Below are positions 37,572-47,717 of a stretch of 64,000 bases of DNA, piece by piece. Positions within the stretch are counted from its first letter, which is position 1. Each line of letters begins with the position of its first letter. A model generated the notes under the pieces. It saw nothing but the letters and a program-made list of their open reading frames with translations. It was not told the DNA's origin and ran no database searches. Both the position numbers and the translations under genes were made by a program. The stretch covers positions 64,362,523 to 64,426,522 of the forward strand of contig CM057228.1 of NCBI GenBank assembly GCA_029891385.1, in the 5' to 3' direction. Source of the DNA: Erythroxylum novogranatense (taxonomy: Eukaryota > Streptophyta > Magnoliopsida > Malpighiales > Erythroxylaceae).

Positions 37572-37582
37572 TGCTCGATACT
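37572..37582 (-). other. Primer binding site of the full SIRE copy (altered)
   Basis: Minus-strand CAGTATCGAGC, corresponding to TGGTATCAGAGC with one A lost and two substitutions. It lies just left of the LTR end at 37586. Confidence 0.65.
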
Positions 37583-37585
37583 GAT

Positions 37586-38672
37586 TAAAGTGAATCACAC
37601 GTTAATACAAAGACTTAGAAAACAATAATAGAATGCACGAGAAAGGGGGGTTGAATTGTGTATTCCCCTCTTTATAAGTCTTTTCAGAATTACTTGTTAG
37701 AAATAAAAATCTTTACAGAATTTTTATTTATTCCGATTAATCAAACTTCTCAATACTATGTATATGAACGAGAAGTAATGATAAAATTTGAAACTAAAAC
37801 TAGATAGAGAGTAAGAGTGGTAGACACGCGGATTTATCCTGGTTCACCCCAAACCGTGGGCTACGTCCAGTCCTCAGAGTTTCTTCTGAATTTTCACTAT
37901 CTCTTCAATCATTACAAGTATTCTTTCACGAGCCTCTTCGGTCTCTACAACCAAGATTCTTTCACACTTAGCCTCTGCAGTTATCTGTACACCTTTTTCT
38001 TTTCAGAAAATATTTGAACACTTTGTTACAGTAAGATAGCACTCAGCTAGTTTGCACTTAATCGCTTTTCCACTTTGTGTAATTTTTCTAAGATCAGTCG
38101 CTTTTCAGTTTTCGTCTTTGACTTGAATTTATAGCCTTCGTCTCTAACTGCTTCTTGATTATTGAATCTTGAATCTTTAATCTTTAAAGAAACGGTTAAT
38201 CAGTTGAGTTCTGTAACTAACTCAAACTGACTCTTGCGTCTGTTTCTTTACTTCGTCTATATCTGCTTCATATTTGCGTTTGCTTTTCTTTTAAATACGT
38301 ATCGCTTTGCATTTGCGATCTGCTTGTGCTTTGCATTTGTGCGTCTGCGTCTGCGCTCGCTTTGCATTTGCGCGTCTGCGTCTGCTTTGCATTTGCGTCG
38401 TGGTTCGCTTTGCATTTGCTTCACGTCGCTTTGCATTTGCGCTTCACGTCGCTTTACATTTGCATTCTGCTCGCTTTGCATTTAAATGCTCAGGTTCGCT
38501 TTGCATTTAAATGCTCAGGTTCCTTTTGCATTTGCGTCTGCGTCTGCTTTGCATTTGCGTCTGTGTCTGCTTTGTATTTGCATCTGCGTCTACTTTGTTT
38601 TTCTTGTATATAATCTCTCTTTGTTTGTTATACATCAAAATCATTTTTATGTAAAGTCATTTTGACTTAACA
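37586..38672 (-). repeat. SIRE 5' LTR of the full copy
   Basis: 1,087 bp, homologous to 28994-30113. Minisatellite at about 38230-38600 with a different unit composition (several GCTTTGCATTTGC and AAATGCTCAGGTTC variants); TATA-like box at 38137-38143. The hairpin near 37881 has lost one pair. It ends at 38672 against the 116-bp repeat. Confidence 0.85.
38230..38600. repeat. LTR minisatellite (5' LTR of full copy)
   Basis: About 370 bp of diverged TGCGTCTGCTTTGCATTT units. It includes a local duplication of GCTTTGCATTTAAATGCTCA (38475-38525) not seen in the other LTRs. The open frames are repeat by-products. Confidence 0.85.
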
Positions 38673-38788
38673 CACACCACCCTTGTGAGATGATGTTTAA
38701 TAAGGGTTCTTTGAAATAACTCTACAAGGTAATACACAAGCTCAAGGTTTAGGACTCTGAATTGTTGGGCTCCAAAAACGGGGTCTAA
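38673..38788 (+). repeat. 116-bp direct repeat, left copy
   Basis: Nearly identical (about four mismatches) to 41203-41318. It begins CACACCACCCTTGTGAGATG and ends GGGCTCCAAAAACGGGGTCTAA. It is followed seven bases later by a primer binding site (38796), the position an LTR would occupy. It is not homologous to the LTR of element D2, which carries the same interior. Confidence 0.75.
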
Positions 38789-38977
38789 CACACAATGGTA
38801 TCAGAGCGACTAGGTTTAGGGATATCCTAGGCTTTGAGGTGGGTAGTTTTCAATCTTGAAATGAACATGCATTATTTCTAAATGAATAACTTGCATTGTT
38901 TTGAATTGTTTTACATGATTTGAAACTATTTTGCATGATCTAAAGATTTTCAATGATTTTTCAATGGAAGGAGTGAA

Positions 38978-40130
38978 ATGTCGCCTCGAAAAAAAACTCG
39001 AGGAACTCTAACTTGATCTGGTTCTCACCAAGGAAGCACGAATGAATCCTGTGTCCCATAAGATGTGGGGACACATTCTGCCCCTAACTTTGAGGCACCT
39101 AATGTGCAGCATGAGGTGCCTCCATCGCCTCCTCCTATGCCTCAAGTAAACCCCATGGATTTGTATTTATTTCAAGCCTTTGCCCAGGCTTTCACTTACG
39201 CCATAGGTCAAGGTTCTTAAGTTCCAATGCAAGCACCAGTGGAGAGGATTGGGCAGGATGATAAGCTCCATAAGTATGGAGTTGTAGACATTAATGGGAC
39301 TACCAACCCTGAACAAGCTAAAGTATGGTTGAAGAGGATTACGAGGGTCCTAAAATAGATGAAGTGCTCTGACGAAGAGAAGTTAGACTACGCAATCAGC
39401 TTGCTACAGGGGGATGCACTCCATTGGTGGGAGTCAGTGCCCCACAGTCAGGACATACCTCCGGTATTGACATGGAGGAAATTTTTGGAAGCTTTCAGGA
39501 GGAAATACTTCTTGATGATCTATATCCTAGAGAAGGCCAGAGAATTTCTAAATCCCACACAAAGGGACATGAGTGTGAGTGAATATGAGCTGAAGTTCAC
39601 CTAGCTGTCACGGTATGTAACCAACATTGTTGCCAATGAGGAAGATAAGTGCCACAAATTTGAGGGAGGACTTCATCTGGGGATCAAGAAAAAGGTGATG
39701 ATCCATAATTTCTATGATTACTAGCTATTAGTAGACGTGGCCCTCTAAGGCAAAAAAATTGGAGAACATCAAATATGAAGTGAGCAAGAAAAGGAAGAAC
39801 CGGGAGCAACTTTCTAGGAAAGGGGTGAGCACTCTAATGCCTATAAGGTGTGTGAAGACCTCACACACACAAAGTGAGGCAGGGAGTAGTGCCTCTGCTA
39901 AGAACAAGCAAGCAAAAGCAGTGTCAGTGCAAGCCTCGACAGCAGGAAGCAACAGCAGGGTGGGGAGGAGTACATACACAAATCACCAATGTGAGCATTG
40001 TGGGAAACTACACAAAGGAGAGTGCCTCAAGTTACTTGGAGCATGCTTTTAATATAAGGAGAAGGGACATTTGATCAAGGACTGTCCTCAGTTACCGAGA
40101 CAAGAGGGATCATAGTTACAGGCCTCAAGG
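38978..40130 (+). pseudogene. D1 gag (broken)
   Basis: Starts at ATG 38978 (MSPRKKTRGTL). The capsid core reads YGVVDINGTTNPEQAKVWLKRI, then TAG at 39358, then MKCSDEEKLDYAISLLQGDALHWWESVP and WRKFLEAFRRKYF, typical of Retrotrans_gag. The zinc region has CEHCGKLHKGEC, then a second knuckle in which a stop and Tyr replace the first residues (CF*YKEKGHLIKDC). Several stops (for example VP*DVG and YDY*LL) are shared with the D2 copy. Non-functional. Confidence 0.8.
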
Positions 40131-40267
40131 AGAGCTAAAGCAGTGTGAAACCGACTAGCTATAGAACTAGAAAGTTTTGGAGCTACAAGGAAGACAGCTC
40201 TGGAACTGCAAGGAAGGCTATTCCTCCAAGAAGGCCAAAGGGTTAGGCACAGGCTAGGGTATTTGTT

Positions 40268-40707
40268 ATGACTAAGGAGGAAGCTGCAGTCGCACCGGAA
40301 GTTGTCATGGGTATGGGCCACTTATTCAATTATGCAGTATATGTGTTGATTGATTCTGGCTCCAATCATTCATTTGTTTCTGCAAGTATGATTTTGCATG
40401 ATGTTAAATTGGTTCCATTGGATATTCCATTGATTGTTAATACTCCCTTAGGGAGGAAGGTGATAATAAGTCAAGTTTATAGGGATTGTAAGCTTTTCAT
40501 CGAGGGTGCTCTTCTGGTAGTGGATTTGCTACCATTGATGTTAAAGGGTCTAAATGTGATATTGGGAATGGATGCCAAAGAAAATTATCATGTGAAGTTG
40601 GATTGTAGCCTCAAGGTGGTAGAATTTGATCTGGGAATGGATCCCAGAACCGTACCCATTTCTATACCACCGTATAGATTGGCTCCAATAGAACTGAAGG
40701 AGCTTAA
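40268..40707 (+). pseudogene. D1 protease fused to RT N-terminus
   Basis: Aspartic protease with VLIDSGSNHSFVSASMI (active-site DSG) and VILGMDAKENYHVKLDC. It is joined in frame at about 40640 to [23 protein letters not shown], the conserved start of gypsy RT. The roughly 60-100 residues normally between them are missing, so an internal deletion occurred, which did not break the frame. The open frame runs to 40762 only because the foreign sequence after 40707 lacks an early stop. Confidence 0.8.
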
Positions 40708-41202
40708 CCAAGTTCTTCACTCTCTCTCTTATATTTTTTTGTTTTATATGCTTATTTTGTAGGTTTTCCCACAAGATGACATCAAGAGTAAAGCAAGTTC
40801 CCCTTAATTCTTAACCTAAAGGAAAGAAGAAGGTATCCAAAAGTGGTGAACACGATTTGGCGGATAATTTTAGTCCCTCTTTCCTAATCTTTTGATAGGA
40901 AGAAGGTGAGAGGTCCCAAAAACTTCAATCCAAAAATATTTTTGCACCTAGATATTTTGATTTTGAAAATTTCAAACAATTGAGCTTAAAAGAAAAAGTC
41001 GAATCTTTAAGTCCTAAAGTTCATTGAGTTAAATTCATTCATTATGATTATATTGTTTATAAGGAATTAACTCTTGAATTTTACACTTCATTGACCTATG
41101 AGTTAAAAAAGATGGATAATAAGGGTTTAATAAACTAGAGATGTAAAGCTACCATTATTGTGAAGAAGTAAAATTATGATTTTGGTGATTGTCTGGTGTG
41201 GG
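40708..41202 (+). pseudogene. Unrelated ORF-like segment downstream of D1
   Basis: Begins with a pyrimidine-rich stretch ending TTATTTTGTAG, then an ATG at 40776 opening MTSRVKQVPLNS. The same frame can be followed through several stops: KKKVSKSGEHDLADNF, FAPRYFDFENFKQLSLKEKV, KFIHYDYIVYKELTLEFYTS, ELKKMDNKGLIN. It looks like the N-terminal ORF1/gag-like region of an Athila/Tat-type element or a plant ORF captured by one (weak family resemblance only). The frame continues into the 116-bp repeat (VWAHHPCEMMF). I cannot assign a function. Confidence 0.4.
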
Positions 41203-41318
41203 CACACCACCCTTGTGAGATGATGTTTAATAACGGTTCTTTGAAATGACTCTACAAGGTAATACGCAAGCTCAAGGTTTAGGACTCTGAATTGTTGGGC
41301 TCCAAAAGCGGGGTCTAA
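41203..41318 (+). repeat. 116-bp direct repeat, right copy
   Basis: Right partner of 38673-38788, 2,530 bp away. Here it is continuous with the preceding ORF-like segment, so this copy probably represents the original context. It is followed by AATACTATA and then the D2 LTR start at 41328. Confidence 0.75.
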
Positions 41319-42306
41319 AATACTATATGTAACATCTCATCACCGATGGGAAGGGTATTTTGGTCAATTGGGACGGGTTAGGCAAGTGTAAATATATCTC
41401 GGCAAAAACATGCATCACATAGCCTCTATAATTATATGAATGGTAATTCTTGCACATGCACATGATTATACATGCATTCATGACATTTCCTAGCATATGG
41501 GTCTAAATGTAATTTTGTGTGATTGATGTGATAATTGTGTTTGAAAAATTGATTTGGAGTGGTTTATGTGTGTTTATATTTTTAGGGAATTTCAGAAATT
41601 TTCCTGAAATTTTTCGGGGTACTTTTTCGGACCGAAAAAATTGCCAAGAGGCGGACTGATGAGATTTTCGATACTGAAAATTTCTGCCTAATGGCACTGG
41701 ATTATTGGATATATTAATTTGGGATTGTAATTAGAGCCATTGGAATTGGATGGGTTAAAGATTAATTTGTATTAAGGCTCTTTGATTAAATGGTATTAAT
41801 TGGTGTTTTTGTATTTTTCTCCATTGAGGACAAGTGTCCTCATTCATTTAATATACTTGTCTTATCCCACTCATTCATCTACGACATTCTAAGTTTGGAA
41901 GTCACTTTGAAAGCTATTATTTCTCCTTCATCCGTAGCTTTATTTCTTCTTGATGGGTGTTCTCCTCCTTTGATTGTCTTCTTCTCCTCCCGTACAAGAA
42001 GCTCTCCTTACTACTTGCTTGCTTTTCTTTATTCTCAACCAAGACCAACCTTAAGCCTTGTGATGATGATGATTGTTGTGTGTGTGAGGGTGGTCGTGTG
42101 TGGTGTTGAGTGAAGTAGAGAATTGGTGTTGGTTTGAAGACTTGAAGAATTGAAGAGCTTGAAGCTTGTTTAGGTAAGAATTTGTTTTGTTTTCTTTCCT
42201 TAGTAGGTAGAAGCATTTATTGTGCTTATTGGTGCATTAATTTCATGGAGCTTGTGTATTAATTGTATGGGTATAAGTGTATGCTTGTGTGAGGGAAAAT
42301 GATATG

Positions 42307-44286
42307 TGATTGCGGCTCTGTCGATTCGATCTTAAGATCGATCCTTGGAAACCGGTCAAAAATAATAAATTCCAAGATTGCAGTATAGGATGCAACCTCG
42401 GGTCGTCTCACTTAATCGGAACCTAATGAAATGGACCTAAGCTAGCCTATATGTCATAAAATGCAAGTGAAATCAGTAAGGAAAAAGGGATTTTGTTTGA
42501 AAACATTAACTACACTAAAAAGCATGTAACAATTATTTTTGGATTTTTGAAAATAGAAAAGGGAAATACTAAAACAAGTGATAAAATCCTCTTGAAAACA
42601 AGCTTTGGCTATCACAGTTCAAAACTAAGTGTGAATGGTAAACCTTAAAGAATTATCTTTAAGTCCATGGTCTTGATTAATGGACTCCTGTCACTCTTGA
42701 CTCCATGTCTTAAGACCCCATTGAGTGCTCTTGAGCCTCAGAACCTTAAAGGATTCTTTAAGTCCAGGATCTTGATCAATGAACTCCATTGCTCAAGATC
42801 CCGTTAAGTTTATCTTAGTGTAAAAGCGGTGGATTAAAAATCACTAAGTTTGAATGGAAAAAACCTTAAAGAACTCACTTTAAGTCCAGGGTCTTGATTA
42901 ATGGACTCCTGTCACTCTTGACTCCATGTCTCAAGACCCCATTAGGTGCTCTTGAGCCCTAGAACGTTAAAGGATTCTTTAAGTCCATGGATTTAATCAA
43001 TGAACTCCATTACTTAAAACCTTGTTAAAAAAATCTTAGTGTGTGCGGGGGATTTGCCAATGCAATGGGTCAAATGAAATCTAGCATCAACTCATTATCA
43101 AACACAACTAGGCAGATAAAAGAGAATCAACAAGATCACAAGTTGACATATATGAGACTTCATATATTTAAGCACAAAGTTCTACATAAACAAATCCATA
43201 ACACATTACATTGTTCAACGCTTAATTAAACTCTAATTAAGCTAATCTAACTACACAGCAATAAACCCCAACTCAGCTGTTCATAACAATGTAGTTAAAT
43301 GTGACAATGTAAACTACCAATCCAAACACACATTAAATGTCAAACATTTAGCTTAATCAAGTAGCTTCACTACAAATTACAAACCCCTAAACTTAGGCAT
43401 TTATAAATCATAGCTAAACTACAGATTAAGCTACTCCCCTTCGGTGAACTCCAGCCATCCTTGCATCTTCAAGAGAAAACAAATGCCTAACCACGCATTT
43501 CAACCCGAATCTTCACAACTCGTGATGAATCCCAGCTATCCATGATGGAGTCGGCGATGAAAATGAAAAGAAAGCCTATACAGAAGTTTCACCTAAGGAA
43601 CCCCGAAGGGAACCCTGGGTGGTAAGGCCGAGAATCTCTCCTCTTCCTTCTTTGTTCTCTCTCCACTCGTCTCTCCTCTTTTCTCCCCGTCTCTCGATCC
43701 CTCACCAGATGATGATGATAACCTAATTCGGCAGGATTTAAAGGATGGGTCACAGCCGGGTCGATGCAAAGGAGAGAAATCTCTATTTGGAGTCCGGTAT
43801 CCATTCGCACGTCGCGACGTATAAATTAATATTCGTCGAGACGTGTGCTCTGTCTTGCTCGCTGCGACGAGATGTCTGGGACGTCGCGACGTACGATCTG
43901 GTTTGCTCGCCGCGACGTGCTGAATTGTTGACGTCGCGACGTACGATCTGTGTTGATACGCCGCGATGTGGGAATTACATTTCGCCGCGGCATCTGATTA
44001 GTTCACGCCGCGACGTGCCTTAAGGACTTCATGCCGTGTTGACTCTTCTGATCCTTCTTGACTCCTTTTCTCCTACAATATAAAATAACAATTTGTGGTA
44101 TCAATTGTTCTTAGAAAAATTATAATAGAATTAATGTCAATTGTACAATTTTACTAGCAAATTGCATAAAACATAAGCTCACCGTAAGAGACTCAATTAA
44201 ACACAAAAATCATGGATTAAGAGTCAAAAAGTGCATTAACAACCATGAAAGTGTATCCAATTATATATTAAACTTGGCTTCAATCA
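42307..44286. mobile_element. Solo LTR H inserted in the D2 LTR
   Basis: 1,980 bp with inverted termini TGATTG...CAATCA and the 5-bp duplication ATATG on both sides (42302-42306 and 44287-44291). Removing it restores continuity with the homologous LTR F (54900-54960). No coding sequence, PBS or PPT is inside, so it is a solo LTR. The minus strand contains a GTGTTTAATTGAGTCT-type motif I associate with Tat/Athila LTRs, suggesting minus orientation (weak). Internal ~219-bp duplication (42623-43037) and repeated ACGTCGCGACGT palindromes (43797-44030). Confidence 0.85.
42623..43037. repeat. Tandem duplication inside solo LTR H
   Basis: Two ~219-bp units, each made of two ~100-bp sub-repeats. Every sub-repeat has the pattern CCTTAAAG-A..CTTTAAGTCCA followed by TCTTGAT.AATG.ACTCC, so four diverged copies occur. 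CTTAAAG/CTTTAAG form a small inverted repeat in each. Confidence 0.8.
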
Positions 44287-47200
44287 ATATGGTAATGAAA
44301 GAATGTGACTTTAGTGTTTTCAATGAAGTTTATAATGTTAGATGAGTGGAAATGAAGTAAGAAAATTGTGTATGTTGTGTACTGCCAAATTGTGTTTTAT
44401 TACTCAAGTAATTGTTTTGATGAATTTGTGGCTGAATTCTTGGCTAAATGGGAGATTTATTGATGTGGTGTGAATGTTTGCATGAAAAGAGTAGGGTTTA
44501 GTATGAAATCTGGAAAATGAAACTTGTGTATGTTTCAGGTATTTTTTTATAACTTTTGATGTGGTTATGCTATTTAGTTGAGGTTTGCTTTAAATTAAGC
44601 TTGAGAAGTATGGCTAGAACTCCTATGAAGGAAGTTCTGCCCAATTATGGCTTGAAGAGCTTTGAATTTGGCTCGGAACTTGAGATGTGTGTGCTGGATG
44701 AATAGTATCCAGATTTTGGTTCCATTATTGAAGACCTAAAACTTTGAGAATTTTTCTAGGATAAAGGAGACAGATTTTGTGGAATTAGTATTAATGAAAG
44801 TTGAAGATTTATGTGTTATCTTTCTAACGCCACTGAGTATGATATTTTTCGATGTGTAGATTGCAAGTTATGGTCTGATAATGTTCAGGTGGTAATTCAG
44901 CCCAAATTGTGTTTTGGTGTGCAAATGCTCTAAGGGCATAGGGTTTGTACTTTTTGTGTTCTGATATTTATTTGGGACTATTAAGGGTGAAATTGGTTCA
45001 AATGACATTCTGTAAAGTTGTATAGGATTGTTGTAGCTTTCTAATAAGGTATTTTATGCGAATTTTGGATGTGAGGATTGTAAGATATAAATTTGGAAAG
45101 TTTTGTTATGGTTTAGGTTACATGCTGATTTCATAAACTTTAACAGGACAGCAACATTCATGAGAAGATTCGATCTAGTTTGAATTGGAATTTGCTGTGA
45201 AGTCCTTCCTGAGAATTGTAGTATATTGTCTGAGCTTTTTATTGCTATATGGTATGGAAATTTTTTCCAAGGGGATGGGGAGTTATGAATTTTGATAGAT
45301 TGAGTTTCTGTTGAGAATAACTTGGGTAGGCTGAACCTTTGTTTGAGAATTTGATTTGGTTAGATATGAAATTGGCTTCCAAGTTGTTCATGAAATATGT
45401 AGCATTTGTTTTCCTCTTTTTAGTGATATAAAATTTGGAATTTTTGATTAAGAGGATGAAAAGTTATGATTTTTGTGAAAGTGCTGCACTGTGGTAGTAA
45501 ATGTGTGATTAGGCAGTGTCTTTGAGTGCATTTTTGACACCCTTAGAGGTGTTATTAAATTTTAAGTTCTTCATGGAACTTCTAGGCCTTTTCAATATCA
45601 TTCCAACGAGATCAAATTTGTGATTTTTGGATGAGTGTGTTAAAAGTTGGGTAGTGTATGCGGGCGAGCGAGGTGCTAGGCGCGCCCAGTGACCTCTGTC
45701 CAATCTTTTGTGTATAACTTTTTCATCTGACCTTCAATCGACCTAGTTTTTGAAGTGTGGGATTCATAAGATATTTCTATATCTTTCCATACCAAAGTTA
45801 GGATTTTTGAGATCAAACTGAGAGAGGTCGATCGGATCTAAGTGAGTAGATCGGTTGGAAAAGTCTGAACATGCTTTAGTAATTTGGAGATATCTTGAGC
45901 TATAGAGCTCCAACCGATCTGAAACTTTTTTCTAAGTAAACTAGAGACATAGATCTACAATTGTTATGAAGAGGTTGGATTTCAAGTTAGCCCTTAAGAT
46001 GTTCATTTTCTAGAGTGAAGTTACATATAGTGTGTTGCTTTGAACATGTTTTGGGAATATCTTTTCCGTCCGACATCCGATTGACCTGATTCTCGAGGCA
46101 TCGGATTCGTGAAACTTTGAATTTCATTTATTTGTGAAATTGGGAATTTTTAGAGAAAAAAAATGATGGGTTTTGGTTAGGTCGAAGTAAGGGAATCGGG
46201 TAATGATTTTTCTGATCCATGTTTTATTAATAATTGGACCTATAGAGGTCCAAATTAAGCGATTTTGATGTCTATGAGTTTTTAATGTTTAGAGGAAATT
46301 TTTGTGACGGGAATTTGTGAAATAGTGTTGGGAATGTCACGAACATGCATTGTACACATCTAAATTGCTGCATGTGCATTATTTAATATTTCTGATTGTG
46401 CATTTGGTAATATATGATTATTGTGATTGTTATAGAGGCACAGTTGGAACGTCATTCCACGGACGTTGCCGATACTTCCCAGCATTAGCTCGGAAGCTAT
46501 TGGTGAGTAACCTAGATGGTTTCTCGATTATTAATTGTTTATATTTTTCACTATAACACTGTGGAGAATAATGGTGGGCTTTGCATTTGTTTATGCCTGG
46601 TTTCGGACCGAAGGTGTCCGATGTATTGGGAGATCTTGACATAGAAGTGTTATATGTGATTTAGAATGTGATTAATTGTGACTACTTGTGTGAATGTGGT
46701 AAATTGGGACCGAATATGATGTGGGCTTTGCTTTATATTGGCATGTGCATTCTATGCATAATGCATGATCAGTAATTGGCAGTTGTGACCGGAGCAGCCA
46801 CCGAGAGCTTAATGCTCAACGTAATTGGGCCTTGAGCCTACAGTGATTCAGAGACTCAGGCTCACCGATTAATGCACCCTTATTGGGACAGTTTAGGCAC
46901 TCGGTCACAACAACGAAATAAATTGGAAAAAGGGTCACATACGCATTACATATGCATTTTATTGAATGTTTTTTTTGATTGAGTGAAAGGCAAATTGCCT
47001 TGTGTTCATGTGAATGATCATGTGACACTTCTGAATGTGCTATTATGCTATAATTGTGTTATACTTGACAATGCATGAATTGGGTGAACCATCGATGATG
47101 GTTCCTCACTGAGTTCGCAAACTCACCCAAAATTGCAAATTATTTTTCAAGACTGAGAGAATAGACTCCTAGCTCCAGAGAGACTTTTCCTGTCGTGTAG

Positions 47201-47535
47201 ATAGTGTTGGCAAGAGAAGTCATGACACACAGGTCGGTCAGTTGGGATCTTTTGGGGATGACCTTGTTAGGCATTTTATATTAGATTTCTTTTGGAGTAT
47301 TGTACAAACAGTGAAAAACAGACAGATGTGTAAATTACTTTCCTTAATGATATGAAATGAGAAAATAATTTATGGTTTCAAAAAAATTAGTGATTTTTAG
47401 TATTGATGCTTTATGTTTTGATGCCATGTGAGGTACAGTAGTGATTGTTCGTAGTTCACTCTTATCGTAGGATATGTATCGGAATGACCTACGAGCGTCC
47501 CGGTGTATACCCTATGGTAAGGGGGTGCTACACTA

Positions 47536-47547
47536 TGGTATCAGAGC
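47536..47547 (+). other. D2 primer binding site
   Basis: TGGTATCAGAGC, complementary to initiator Met tRNA, three bases after the LTR end ...GTGCTACA at 47532. Confidence 0.9.
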
Positions 47548-47717
47548 GACTAAGTTTAGGGATATCCTAGGCTTTGAGGTGGGTAGTTTTCAATCTTGAA
47601 ATGAACATGCATTATTTCTAAATGAACAACTTGCATTGTTTTGAATTGTTTTACATGATTTGAAACTATTTTGCATGATCTAAAGATTTTCAATGGTTTT
47701 TCAATGGAAGGAGTGAA

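Larger units (their letters stand above)
26040..38672 (-). mobile_element. Tandem SIRE-like copia array sharing a middle LTR
   Basis: From right to left on the minus strand: LTR (37586-38672), PBS, complete interior (30114-37585), LTR (28994-30113), PBS, then a second truncated interior (26040-28993). The middle LTR has a polypurine tract on its right (so it is the 3' LTR of the full copy) and a primer site on its left (so it is also the 5' LTR of the truncated copy). This is the structure expected from unequal recombination between LTRs. The left end breaks off inside integrase against the gypsy LTR fragment. All frames are damaged. Confidence 0.85.
38789..40707 (+). mobile_element. D1: gypsy gag/protease remnant without its own LTR
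   Basis: PBS TGGTATCAGAGC at 38796-38807, then leader, gag, protease and a scrap of RT, very similar to 47533-49370 in D2. D2 has a 4.2-kb Tekay-like LTR in front of this interior, but D1 has only the 116-bp repeat. The similarity to D2 ends at about 40640. A fused RT N-terminal piece follows, and after 40707 the sequence is unrelated. Confidence 0.75.
41328..47532 (+). repeat. D2 5' LTR (4.2 kb plus insertion H)
   Basis: Without H and one TSD copy the LTR is about 4,220 bp. In order: start block with CACCGATGGGAAGGG, pyrimidine-rich stretch (41930-42010), module array (about 44780-45650), a CpG-rich cassette (45655-45700), CCGTCCGACATCCGATTGAC (46068-46087), palindromic GGACCTATAGAGGTCC (46238-46253), donor-like GTGAGTAACC (46503-46512), hairpins (46805-46870), AACCATC/GATGGTT (47086-47103), and TTTTTCAA (47142-47149) where the other LTRs have TTTTTCAG. 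Confidence 0.85.

Noticed and set aside
41790..42113. 107-codon open frame in the D2 LTR (and 41917-42216 antisense)
   Set aside because: It lies on the pyrimidine-rich start region of the LTR, which is not coding in homologous LTRs A, E and F.
43797..44030. Possible CRISPR-like array because of regularly spaced palindromes
   Set aside because: Repeats are 10-12 bp and imperfect, spacers are similar to each other, and the setting is a plant solo LTR.
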